A stretch of 64,000 bases of DNA from Adiantum capillus-veneris (lineage: Eukaryota; Streptophyta; Polypodiopsida; Polypodiales; Pteridaceae). The stretch lies in NCBI GenBank assembly GCA_014529385.2, contig CM043970.1, positions 46,957,779 through 47,021,778 on the forward strand, written 5' to 3'. Below are positions 1-11,239 of the stretch, piece by piece. The notes under the pieces were generated by a model. It saw only the letters and a program-made list of their open reading frames with translations. It searched no databases and was not told where the DNA came from. Within the stretch, counting starts at the first letter, position 1, and the number at the start of each line of letters is the position of its first letter. A program made the position numbers and the translations under genes.

Positions 1-369
1 TGCCTTAATGATGCCAAAAATGATTATTCTTGAAGTAAGCACGGATGGAAGATTATGATCTAGAACTGCAGTGCTTGAAATGCTCTACCAGCTTGTTTTT
101 ACGGCTCGTCGATTGGAGCTATGATGAAGAAGTTATTGAAGTTCAAAGTTTGAGTCGATTGCAGATCCGTACCGCATCGGGAAACTGCAGTAGAGGGGAC
201 AACAATGAAATGAATACATGGGCCTGAAGTGCTCACATTGTAGAGCGCGTCGGTCTTTTAAGATCAGTGATCGGAGTCCCGATCGCCAAGATATTGCCCG
301 ATAAAGATTCACCAGGGGCCGGTTCCGTACCAGTCCAGTCCGCTCGGTCCGTGTTCCTTCTTGGAGTTT

Positions 370-710
370 TGAGTAGCAGCAAGGGTTTTGAATACAACAA
401 AATAAGTGTTTGAGATAGCAGTGCTTTACTCGGTATGTATGCCAAAGCCGTCGGGGGTAGTCCTAATTGGCAATGCGTGGCTAGTCTGGCACTCTTTGAT
501 TGAATGTGATGGGAAGACCTTACGTCAAATGCAATCACTTATACTTGCTTCTTGCAGGCATGTGGCACTATTCAAGACTTTTACGACATTGAAATTCATG
601 ACGATATTGTTAGCCAAGGATTGCTGGGAGAAATAAGTTGTGCTTGGCAATGCTTTGGTCGCTATGTATGCCAAGTGTGGTGCCCAAAGCCCAAAGCCTT
701 ATGGCATGGC
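370..710 (+). pseudogene. Pentatricopeptide repeat (PPR) protein relic
   Basis: Three short reading-frame pieces spell PPR repeat signatures. Around 412-455 one frame reads SSALLGMYAKAVG. From about 555 another reads ACGTIQ followed by EIHDDIVSQGLLGE. From 645 a third reads GNALVAMYAKCGA. These match the helix-turn-helix core of plant organelle RNA-binding PPR proteins of the P-L-S class (LVDMYAKCG and IHDEIV...GLL signatures). The pieces lie in the right order and at roughly one-repeat spacing but in different frames with stops between them, so the gene is dead. I see no start, no organelle targeting peptide and no C-terminal E or DYW domain. The wording of the repeats resembles PPR proteins I associate with ferns and lycophytes, which is an inference. 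The upstream part (1-370) shows no recognisable repeats. Confidence 0.7.
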
Positions 711-1239
711 CGCCCATATTCAAACAGATTAAGCCGGCCACCCAAAGGCCTCTTCAATGGCCACCCAATAGGGGTTTAATAAAGGAAAATGGGAAAAGAA
801 AAGAGAAAGACATGGAGGCCATGGCGTGCAGTAACCAGACCGAGCGCAAGCAGAAGAAAACAGCTTGCGTGGGGATCCATGAGCATCGGATGCATATGTC
901 GATGACACAAAAGTTGCTTAGCAGGTGGAAGTGAGCTTATTCGGCCCTGGTTCCACTCATTTCTATGCAGGTCATCGTCTAAGCTTGCCACATCATAGCG
1001 TCAATTCTTGCGCCATGTCAATGACGCCGGGCGCCACTACAAAGGGGGCACACGCTATTATTAGGACGAGGCCTTTTGCATGCGGGTGTTGACAAAGAAG
1101 AGTTAACGTGGAGGCCATCAAGGAAGGGCAAGGCGGGGAGAAGAGATCGATCTTTCTCGCTCTCTTCCTCGAGGCAAGCAAGCTTTCCTCTCTCCCTCTC
1201 GAGCTTGAACGAAGCAAGCAAAGCAAGGCGAGGAGGTGA
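711..1239. other. Unassigned sequence left of the short-LTR element
   Basis: I see no convincing gene here. The open frames on both strands lack family motifs. The last 150 bases are rich in short AAGCAAGG and CTCTCTC repeats that also occur at 4.15-4.5 kb. This is expected, because the 1245-4155 element was inserted into one continuous stretch. Confidence 0.5.
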
Positions 1240-1244
1240 GGGTA

Positions 1245-1378
1245 TGTTGAGAGAGAGAGAGAGAGAGCACAGGAATAGAACCCCAAATACACACATGAGA
1301 TGATGTATATATAGAGGGGACCTGGGTGCCATATATAGAGAAGCCATATATTTAGTAGCTTCACATATAAGCTCAACA
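1245..1378 (-). repeat. 3' LTR of the short-LTR element (left copy)
   Basis: This 134 bp terminal repeat begins TGTTGAG and ends CTCAACA on the plus strand, so it has the inverted TG...CA ends of an LTR. It shares the block containing GATGATGTATATATAGAGG with the right LTR. It carries about ten GA units at its left edge, against about 40 in the sister LTR. The TATATATAG stretch near 1308 could serve as a promoter element, which is an inference. Confidence 0.85.
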
Positions 1379-1503
1379 CCCCCGCTCAAATAAGGGTCCC
1401 TAACTGTGGATGAAAAAACCCTTGGGGGATCAAGGGAAAAACCCACAGCTCTATATACACTCACCGTTATATTATTAAAATCATTGATTATACAAATGTT
1501 CAA

Positions 1504-1600
1504 GAGGAGCTACATCATTCCTTTTACAATGAATATTTTATGAGGAGCTACATCACTCCTTTTACAATGAATGTTTTATGAGGAGTTACATTACTCCTAT
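1504..1600. repeat. Short tandem repeat, about 38 bp unit
   Basis: About two and a half copies of a unit containing AGGAGCTACATCACTCC and TTTTACAATGAAT follow each other inside the short-LTR element, next to its 3' LTR. I see no coding potential. Confidence 0.7.
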
Positions 1601-2159
1601 CCTATCAAATACAATAATGAATACAAAGGTTCAATAAAGAGGTGTAAAGGCTATCGATTAGCTTGTAATCAAAAGTGTTTCCGTGAATCTGCTGTGTAGC
1701 TTGTCATCAATATCGCATCACCAAACATGTCTTCATGTTGTCATCAATATGGAATCACCAAACATATCTTCATAAATCTTTTATTGTCACCAAGTTTGTC
1801 TTCATAAAATCAATTCTTTGATCAATCCTACATAGATCTTAGACTCAAAAAAACATAGTCAAGAAAATTATAAGCATCGTTATAGTGAAATAACTACGTT
1901 CACAATGCCATAAGAGATGGTTCGCGACGCCACTCTTTTGACAACATATATACGCACGACAACATATGGTACATAAAGTATGAACATAAAAAGTGCAAGA
2001 TGCATGATACGTGATGCAAATGACATGTGTACATACTCCATAAAATGACATTTATCAACGTAGTGATATCAATGAGTATCATCAAAGTATTAACAAAATA
2101 TCATCACTGTATCAATAAAAATGAATATTTCATCATGGTATCAACGAAAAGAATCATAG

Positions 2160-2490
2160 AATAATCATTGTATCAATGAAACAACATCATGGTATCACCG
2201 AGAATAACCATGGTATCAACGAAACAACATCATGATATCATCAAGAATAATCATTGTACCAACGAAACATCATCATGGTATCACCAAGAATAACCATGGT
2301 ATCAACGAAACAACATCATGATATCACCGAGAATAATCATTGTATCAACGAAACAACATCATGGCATCACCGAGAATAACCATGGTATCAACGAAACAAC
2401 ATCATGGTATCACCGAGAATAACCATGGTATCAACGAAACAACATCATGGTATCAAAAAGAATAACCGTGGTATCAACGAAACATCTCTA
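2160..2490. repeat. Minisatellite, about 43 bp unit, seven to eight copies
   Basis: The unit contains ATCATGGTATCACCGAGAAT and then AACCATGGTATCAACGAAAC. It is repeated with few changes across about 330 bp inside the short-LTR element. Degenerate copies extend left to about 2090. Each unit contains two similar half-units built on ATGGTATCA, so the array probably grew from a roughly 21 bp ancestor. Confidence 0.85.
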
Positions 2491-2734
2491 AAAGAATAAT
2501 TATACGAGAATCAATGAACGAGTATATCATATAACAAAAGATCATGTACCAACAGTAGCTCGATAGAATTTGGACGATCATCAACGGCTCTCGACCGAAT
2601 CGGAACGATATGTAACTGGCTTCTGCAGCAAATTTACGTCAGTAACAAATATATGATTGATGAAGAAAAAATATAATTGAAAAGTTTTCAATTATGAGAA
2701 AAATCAAAAGCAAAAAGTAAAATTTTGCTTTTCA

Positions 2735-3950
2735 AACATATTCACAGTCCAAGACGATAACCCAAAATCGGTGCAGAATTTGAAACTTTCTTCTGCAAAG
2801 TTATAGACCACATCGATTACGATGCCTCAAAGCAAATAGTTTCTCATCGATTCTGATGCCTGCAGTGGCTAGTTTCTACAAAATCGTTTTCAATCAGGAG
2901 AAAAATCAAAAACGAAAAGCGAAGTTGCTTTTTAGGCATGTACGTAGTCTGCGAACGATAACTCAAAATTGGTGCAAAATTTAACAAAAAAAACTTTCTT
3001 CTACAAAGTTGTAGACCACATCGATCCCGGTCCCTTACGTGGGTAGTTTCTGCAAAATTGTTTTCAAGTAGCAGAAAATTTAACAACAAAAAGTAAAAGT
3101 TGCTTTTCAGGTATGTACGCAGTCCGCGAACGATAACCCAAAATCAGTGTAGAATTTGAAAAAAAAATTCTGCTGCAAAGTTTTAGACCACATCGATTCC
3201 GATCCCTTACACGGATAGTTTTTGCAAAATCGTTTTCAATCAGCAGAAAAATCAAAAACATAAAACGAAACTTGCTTTTCGGACATGTACGCAGTCCGCG
3301 AATGATAACTTAAAATCGGTCCAGAATTAAAAAAAACTTCCTTCTGCAAAGTTGTAGAACACATCGATTCCGGTCCCTCCTAAGAGTAGTTTCTACAAAA
3401 TCATTTTCAATCAGGAGAAAACTCAAAAATAGAAAGCAAAAGTTGCTTTTCGGGTATGTACGCAGTCCACGAACGATGACTCAAAATCAGTGCAGAATTT
3501 GAAAAAACTTTCTTTTGCAAAGTTGTAGACCACATCGATTTTGGTCCCTTCAATGAGTAGTTTCTACAAAATCGTATTCAATCAGGAGAAAACTCAAAAA
3601 TAGAAAGAAAAAGTTGCTTTTTGGATATGTACGCAGTCCACGAACGATAACTCAAAATCGGTGCAGAATTTGAAAAAACTTCCTTCTGCAAAGTTGTAGA
3701 CCACATCGATTCCGGTCTCTCTCATGGGTAGTTTCTACAAAATCATTTCCAATTAGCAAAAGAAACAAACAGAAAAAGCGTAAGTTGGTTTTTAGGCATG
3801 TACACAGTCCGTGAACGATAACTCAAAATCGGTGCAGAATTTGAAAAAACTTCCTTCTGCAGAGTTGTAGACCACATTGATTCCGGTGCTTTGCATTGAT
3901 AGTTTCTGCAAAATCATTTCGGATCAGGAGAAAAATCGAAAACAAAAACG
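2735..3950. repeat. Tandem array, about 172 bp unit, about seven copies
   Basis: Each unit carries a GCAGTCCGCGAACGATAAC-like box, then AAAATCGGTGCAGAATTTGA, CTGCAAAGTTGTAGACCACA, TCGATTCCGGTCCCT and AATCAGGAGAAAAATCAAAA. Landmark boxes begin near 2740, 2948, 3120, 3290, 3467, 3636 and 3807, giving a spacing of about 170-173 bp for most copies. The array ends at the primer-binding site of the host LTR element. The minus strand shows short open stretches, but the unit length is not reliably a multiple of three and frames break between units, so I treat it as non-coding. The unit length is in the usual range of plant satellite monomers. Confidence 0.85.
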
Positions 3951-3953
3951 TAC

Positions 3954-3966
3954 TGCTCTGATACCA
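3954..3966 (-). promoter_or_regulatory. Primer-binding site (tRNA-iMet) of the short-LTR element
   Basis: The minus strand reads TGGTATCAGAGCA immediately inside the LTR boundary. This is the standard plant primer-binding site complementary to the 3' end of initiator methionine tRNA. It fixes the orientation of the element. Confidence 0.9.
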
Positions 3967-3967
3967 T

Positions 3968-4050
<83 letters not shown>

Positions 4051-4155
4051 ACAGGAATAGAACCCCAAAGTGTGTAGAATACACACATGAGATGATGTAT
4101 ATATAGAGGGGACCTGGGTGCCATATATTGAGTAGCTTCACATATAAGCTCAATA
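3967..4155 (-). repeat. 5' LTR of the short-LTR element with expanded (GA)n
   Basis: This is the sister of the 1245-1378 repeat. It is longer (189 bp) mainly because its GA tract runs from 3971 to 4049, about 40 units. A roughly 10 bp segment near 4070 and the sequence near 4125 also differ. LTRs are identical at insertion, so the difference arose afterwards by slippage. Confidence 0.85.
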
Positions 4156-4173
4156 GGGTAAGCAAGGCGAGCT

Positions 4174-4944
<771 letters not shown>

Positions 4945-5395
4945 CGATGCTGGATACTTTCAAATACGGATAGCCTTGGAAGATCAGCTGAAAACCACTT
5001 TTATCACGCCATGGGGTTGTAAAGCATACAGGGTTATGCCCTTTGGTCTCACAAATGCACCTACCACATTCCAAAGATATGTCACATATGTTTTTCAACC
5101 GTTCTTTGGAACATCCATAAGAGTGTTCCTTGATGATTTTTGTATATTTAGCTCCCGCATTTCACACTTAGAAAAGGTAAATGAAGGTGTGGCGAGGTTG
5201 CAAAGCCTAGGCGGGCAATTAAATGTGGATAAATGCCACATTGGGGAGAGTAAAGTCATTCTACTAGGCCATCAAATTTCATCAAAAGGTATCAATGCCG
5301 ACCCAAGTAAGGTGTCTGCACTCATAGCCCTACCTTCACCAGCAACCGCGTATCAACTGGTCTCTTTTCTACAAAAAAGTGAGGTGCTTGAGTAG
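4945..5395 (+). pseudogene. Reverse transcriptase fragment of the Tat-type element
   Basis: The frame gives DAGYFQIRIALEDQ, then the fingers/palm signature VMPFGLTNAPTTFQ. The catalytic box appears as FLDDFCIFS, the plant counterpart of the Y/F-x-DD box, with both aspartates kept. It continues with LLGHQISSKGI, the thumb/connection region. The N-terminal half of the domain is absent. The frame runs to a TAG at 5393. The expected continuation (VRCLSRFIHLLSQLVLPLQQ) is in another frame, so an indel in or near the A-run at about 5374 ended this frame. Confidence 0.85.
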
Positions 5396-5965
5396 ATTCA
5401 TACATCTACTATCACAACTTGTTCTACCACTTCAACAACTCACTCAAAAATCAACTTTCACTTGGGACGAGGAAAGCTAACATCACTACAACAAGGTAAA
5501 GGAGGTCTTAGCCACCCTGCCAACTATCTCACCACCTAAGTGGGATGAAAAATTCTATGTCACCTCAAGTGTGGGTGATGACTCATTGGGGGCTATGCTA
5601 CTCCAAAAGGATACGGCGACATCTTTCATGAGGCCAATCTACTTCTCTAGTCGAATGATGACAGCAGAGCAGAGAAAGGTTTCACCCATGTGGAACACTT
5701 AGTCCTAGTCCTTAGGTTTGAAACTACAAAGTTTAGGTCATATTTGTTGCCTAAGCAATTTGTGATTCTAACCACGGATGAGATATTTTCCTATGTCGTA
5801 CAACACATGGATGTGTCTTCTAGGATTACTAAATGGCTAGTTCATCTACAAGAATTTGACTACATAGTACATGTGAAAAGCACGACAAGGGGAAGCTTGG
5901 GGGGACTCATGACCTACCAAGTCTTTGAAAGGAAGGAGAAGCAATCTAAAGGGGAAGAAGTTTGA
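5396..5965 (+). pseudogene. First RNase H region of the Tat-type element
   Basis: After the 5.37 kb frameshift the translation gives a TFTWDEE connection, then FYVTSSVGDDSLGAMLLQKD and PIYFSSRMMTAEQR, which fit the LTR-retroelement RNase H fold. From 5690 a further frame gives MEHLVLVLRFETTKFRSYLL, ILTTDEIFSYVVQHMDVSSR and KWLVHLQEFDY, the C-terminal part of the same domain. Two frames are needed, so the domain is not expressed as one chain. Confidence 0.75.
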
Positions 5966-5983
5966 TTACCTCCAGTACCCCTG

Positions 5984-6796
5984 ATGGTAGAAGGAGCACA
6001 CTCTCTCTACTTTGATGGATCCTACAAGCGAGCGTCCGACAAAGCAGCTGCATGCATAGTGGTCTTTGATGACAAAGGGGCAAAGGTATTTTCGTTGGGC
6101 CAATTGTTAGATTCACATTCTAACAATGAAGCTGAGTATGCAGCACTAACCAAGGGTCTACAATGGTGCGTCTCGCAAGGTGTACAACGCGTTAATGTAT
6201 TTGGGGATGCTCTACTTCTGGTAAGGCAAGTAAATGGAGTATGGACATGCAAGAATCCTAGCTTGAGGACTCACTTAAGCGGTGTAAAAACCTTGTTGGG
6301 TAAGTTTGAAGAAGTTCAAATACACCATATCCCAAGGGCTCAAAACCATGAAGTAGATGCCCTAGCAAGTGAAAGACTGCAGGAAGTGGTGGTTGGGGCT
6401 ATAAAGCTAAAGCTCCCTCTATTTCAAGATAGTGACACCTTACCTGACATCATGCATTTTTTGGAAATAGGGGAATGCCCATCAAATTTAACAAAGGGAC
6501 AGAAGCAATGGCTGACGCGGAAGGCCACAAGGTATCGGCTCATCAATGACAGTTTTTATTGTAAGGGTAAGGACCAAATACTCAGGAAGGTCCCTCTCTC
6601 TCATGAAATCACGGGAGTAATTGCTAGTTGTCACGACGGGGTTTGTGGTGGTCACTTTTCCCTAGACATAACAAGTAGGAAAATCTTGCAGGCGGGCTTC
6701 ATATGGCCTAGCCTCAACCGTAAGGTACCCCACTGGTGCAAAACGTGTAAGTTATGTCAAAAGGTTGGCACTAGGTCACTTATGCCTAAACCATAG
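5984..6796 (+). pseudogene. Second (archaeal-type) RNase H plus integrase zinc finger of the Tat-type element
   Basis: A 270-codon open frame survives. Residues about 5-135 form an RNase HI-like fold with the acidic residues in place: LYFDGSYK (first Asp), NNEAEYAAL (Glu), VFGDALLLV (Asp) and HEVDALAS (final Asp). Residues about 215-262 carry the H2C2 integrase zinc finger, with His in HDGVCGGHF and paired Cys in CKTCKLCQ. The frame ends at TAG 6794, where the integrase core should continue. The ATG used by the open frame is internal to the original polyprotein and need not be a real start. Confidence 0.85.
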
Positions 6797-8230
6797 ACAC
6801 ATATTCTCTCATATGGACCATTTGAAAAGTGGGGTATCGATGCCATAGGACCATTACCATTAGGTGAAATTTGAACTCACAAAGGGGCCCTTTAAGGAGT
6901 TTGCCTTTACCTCTCTCTACCAAAACGGGTGCATGGATATTTTTTTCCAAAAAAACTCCAAAGTTGGCGGAGGTTTGATAGTTAGAATGTCCTCTTCAAG
7001 CTCTATCTACTGATATATAGCATGCCATGAGATTCCTCATATTTTAGAAAAATTCTTTTTTTGATTTACCTATGATGTGACAACTCTGTCAAAATCTAAG
7101 TGAATCCAAAACATAATCTTCTAAAATATGAGGAATCTCATGGCGTGCTATATATCAGTAGATAGAGCTTGAAGATGACATTCTAACTGTCAAAACTCCA
7201 CCAACTTTGGAGTTTGTTTGTAAAAATTTATCCATGCGCCTGTTTTGGTAGAGAGAGGTAAAGTCAAACTCGTTAAAGGGCCCCTTTGTGAGTCCAAATT
7301 TCACCTAATGCTAGAGCCAACTTAGGAAAATTCTACATCATCATGGGGGTCGACTATATGACCAGATGGGTAGAAGCTACAGCCACTACAAGAATCACAG
7401 CGGTAGAGGTAGCTAAGTTTATCTATGAGCACATATGTTGTAGGTTTGGCACACCATTAGAGATCATCTCTGATAGAGGGCCAGGTTTCAGAGCAGACTT
7501 GGTAGGAGAATTAATGCAAAAACTGGGCATTACAAGGAGGCACTCTTCACCATATTACCCTCAATGTAATGGCCTAGTTTAAAAGGTGAATGGAATGGTT
7601 TCTAAAATTATTACCAAGCAGGTAAAAAATCATCCTGGAGACTGGGATAAGTACCTACTACCATCTTTGTGGGCCTACAGAACCTCATTCCATACATCCT
7701 TGGGATTCACACCATATCAACTGGTATTTGGTAAGGAAGCAATCTTGCCCATTGAAGTGCAACTACAAAGTCTCAGAGTAATCTCAAGCCAACTTCAATG
7801 GCCCAACATGCATTTGAGTGATCACATCATCGACTTGGAGAGACTACAGATGGACAGAGAAGAAGCAATTAATTATTATGCGGCACAAGCAGAGCATAGA
7901 CGGCTTAGCTTTAACCAGCATCTTCGGCAAAAAGAAATGAAGAAAGGAATGTTGGTGCTCCGCTACGATAATCGCTTTGACACGCGCAAAGATAAGAAAC
8001 TCCTACTCCGATGGAAAGCCCCTTTCATCATTAGGAAAAAGTATGCCAATGGAAGCTACGAGCTTATGGAAGCTGATGGAAAACTTCATAAAACCAAGGT
8101 AAATGGTTGGTGGCTCAAACCTTATTTTCTTCAATTTGAGCAGGCTCCACCTATCGACATTCTAGATGAGGATACACCATCAACTGCCACCTCCGACGAC
8201 AATGATCAAACAGATGAGCTAGAGACATGA
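6797..8230 (+). pseudogene. Integrase core and C-terminus of the Tat-type element, interrupted by a MITE
   Basis: The left part gives FEKWGIDAIGPLPL up to about 6862. After the MITE, YIIMGVDYMTRWVEA resumes at about 7330 and IISDRGPGFRADLV supplies the second catalytic Asp. Then a TAA (7580) replaces a residue in CNGLV*KVNG, where the catalytic Glu region is expected. The remaining 214 codons (7586-8230) contain WDKYLLPSLWAYRTSFHTS, GFTPYQLVFGKEAILP, then the GPF/Y-like module KAPFIIRKKYANGSYEL and GWWLKPYF. Without the MITE, the stop and the frame changes this would be one ordinary Tat integrase. Confidence 0.85.
6863..7305. mobile_element. Palindromic MITE inserted in the Tat integrase
   Basis: The element begins GGTGAAATTTGAACTCACAA and ends with the near-perfect inverse, followed on both sides by TA, which suggests a TA target duplication as in Stowaway/Tc1-mariner MITEs. 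The inverted repeat is not confined to the ends. The left arm (6863 to about 7048) pairs with the right arm (about 7118 to 7305) nearly along its whole length, including GCATGCCATGAGATTCCTCA. Only about 70 bp is left as a loop. It carries no open frame. A related but more diverged copy lies at 15541-15996. Confidence 0.9.
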
Positions 8231-8242
8231 ATGCCTCTAGCC

Positions 8243-8254
8243 AAAAGGGGAGAA
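8243..8254 (+). promoter_or_regulatory. Candidate polypurine tract and LTR start of the Tat-type element
   Basis: AAAAGGGGAGAA lies 12 bp after the integrase frame. A TG dinucleotide at 8259 could be the start of a 3' LTR. No second LTR is present for comparison, because the 5' end of the element is lost, so the LTR itself cannot be verified. Confidence 0.45.
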
Positions 8255-8454
8255 CTAATGATAGCCGATTTTCAAAAAAAAAAATAATTTATTTTTTCCT
8301 CTGCCGGAGCTTTGGCAAACACTGTAGGAAGACTCGGCAATGCTCGGGTCCACCTCACGGCCCTAGCTCGTCCATACTCTCTGTTTCACCTCACCCCACC
8401 CTCTCTCTCTCCATCTTGTTTTACACCCCTAGCCGGCCGCCAGTTTCATAATAT

Positions 8455-9700
<1,246 letters not shown>

Positions 9701-10310
9701 ATAAAAACACCTACTCACCCACACTCACCCATACATACACACGCACGCGTATACGCACACAACACAAGAACAACATAAAAAAGAAATCCCGAACGACATC
9801 AATACCATTGACAAAAGGAGGCACCCAGATCGCGCGTCACCAACACCAAAACAAGCAAAGGCGCCAAAGGCATGCCTCAGCCAACAGCAAAAGGGGGTAA
9901 CTCAAACTGCATCTCGGCTTCTCACAACAAAAACAGACTTCAGCAGCACTAAAACCTCACACCGACCACCCGAATCATTGACAAAACCCGCATCATGTGA
10001 AATCTCTTCCGCAAGTCAGTGTGCCTTGTTACGAGCTTTTCACATATCTCTCTCATGCAAATACTAATGATTTGTGATGAGGCATTTCTCTACATATGAA
10101 CAATTGTCACACCACCATTTCGTGTTGACTACCTAGAGAGCATTTCACGTTTTCTACTCTAGGTCATGTATGTTTGCGTCTACCGCATTTATGCTAGGTG
10201 GTGCCCCTTCCTACCCATAGGATCACTCCTATCTCGAGATGATGATTTGGGATGTTTAGGCTATGTGTGGTGTAGAGCACACCCCATATGGCATGTCATT
10301 TCCGTCCATC
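9701..10310. other. Unassigned spacer between the microsatellite cluster and duplicated block A
   Basis: I see no motif, repeat or convincing coding sequence. The first 70 bp continue the CA/TA-rich character of the cluster. The right edge coincides with the start of homology to 49.3 kb. Confidence 0.4.
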
Positions 10311-10512
10311 AGTGTCAACAAAGGCTAAAATTACCTAGCATTGGCAATAGTCTATCCCTAAGGACTTTTAGCACTAACCTTTGGTGGATTTAAAGAATCT
10401 TAAAGTAACGTCCTTTAAAGCTCTATTAAGTGTATGTTTCTCTTTGGTAGACCTCTCTCCATTTGGACCCATAATGTGTGGCCCATATTTCTTATGTAAA
10501 AAGATGAATCTT

Positions 10513-10557
<45 letters not shown>

Positions 10558-10876
10558 TCTCTGTCTCACCCCCTACAAGAAGGTCTTGCCCCTTGCAAGT
10601 GGGGGATCCACTTGGCCACTTGCACCCACTAGGTGTCAACAAAGGCTAAAATTACCTAGCATTGGCAATAGTCTAGCCCTAAGGACTTTTAGCACTAACC
10701 TTTGGTGGAATTAATGACTCTTAAAGTAATGTCCTTTAAATCTCTATTAAGACTTGTATGTTTCTCTTTGGTAGACCTCTCTCCATTTGGACCCTTATTG
10801 AGTACCTCCGCATATTAAATGATCAATTTAGTATGAGAAAATCATTTGGGAGAGGTAGATATTAGATTTTATGACA
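10311..10876 (-). repeat. LTR fragment of the old minus-strand chromovirus (copy A)
   Basis: Read on the minus strand from 10876 it starts TGTCATAAAATCTAATATCT and continues with ATGATTTTCTCATACTAAAT, matching the start of the young chromovirus LTR at 27836 and 35137. Inside is a tandem repeat of about 310 bp (unit edges near 10316 and 10634) that includes a TG run (10513-10554). The LTR is cut at about 10311, so most of it is missing compared with the 2 kb LTR at 47913-49954. Confidence 0.8.
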
Positions 10877-11239
10877 TTACCTCTCTCTTGAAATCATAGT
10901 CTTCCTTTAGGTAGACAAGGTAAAGCCTAGTTAGTAGTCCATGGTTTCCTAGGAGTAAAGGATCCCTTTTTACCCACCATAATTTTAGAATGGATGACTA
11001 AACCATTTGGTTCTTGAGGAATTCAATTGCCGTAAGCATGTCTTCTCTTTTTTCCATGTTTGACTTCCAAAGTAGAGTGACAAGATCTACTTGGTGTTTT
11101 GGAGACATCGTCGCCACAAACATGATTTTAAGCATGCCTACTTCTTAAATTTGAGCACAATAAAAGAAAGAGATAAGTATTATAAGATAAAAACATTGTT
11201 TATTTAAAAGGGCATTTACATTTTCTTACTCTATTGTAG

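Larger units (their letters stand above)
1240..4160 (-). mobile_element. Non-autonomous LTR retrotransposon (TRIM/LARD-like), complete, with target site duplication
   Basis: Two related short terminal repeats (1245-1378 and 3967-4155) bound this element. GGGTA is present directly outside both ends (1240-1244 and 4156-4160). On the minus strand the right LTR is followed at once by TGGTATCAGAGCAG (3954-3966), the primer-binding site for initiator methionine tRNA. The left LTR is preceded by a polypurine tract, TTTGAGCGGGGG (1379-1390). The order LTR-PBS-inside-PPT-LTR on the minus strand is therefore complete. The 2.6 kb interior has no gag or pol similarity and is built mainly of tandem repeats (see separate entries). 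The element must have been mobilised by proteins of another retrotransposon. The right LTR ends TA instead of the canonical CA, probably by mutation. Confidence 0.85.
4945..8257 (+). mobile_element. Ty3/gypsy retrotransposon, Tat lineage (dual RNase H), truncated and decayed
   Basis: The order is reverse transcriptase, RNase H, a second archaeal-type RNase H, integrase zinc finger, integrase core and integrase C-terminus. Two RNase H domains before integrase are a hallmark of the Tat/Ogre/Retand branch of plant Ty3/gypsy elements. The gag, protease and N-terminal part of the reverse transcriptase are missing; similarity starts at DAGYFQIRIALEDQ. The polyprotein is broken by at least two frameshifts, several stops and a MITE in the integrase. 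A purine-rich tract at 8243-8254 right after the last codons may be the 3' polypurine tract. Confidence 0.85.

Noticed and set aside
1076-1303. Possible start of a gene before the short-LTR element
   Set aside because: The frame is rich in Arg, Ser and Leu from GA/CT words and runs into the LTR.
2160-3950. Regular arrays considered as a CRISPR-like array
   Set aside because: Units are directly adjacent without unique spacers, inside a plant LTR element; they are ordinary tandem repeats.
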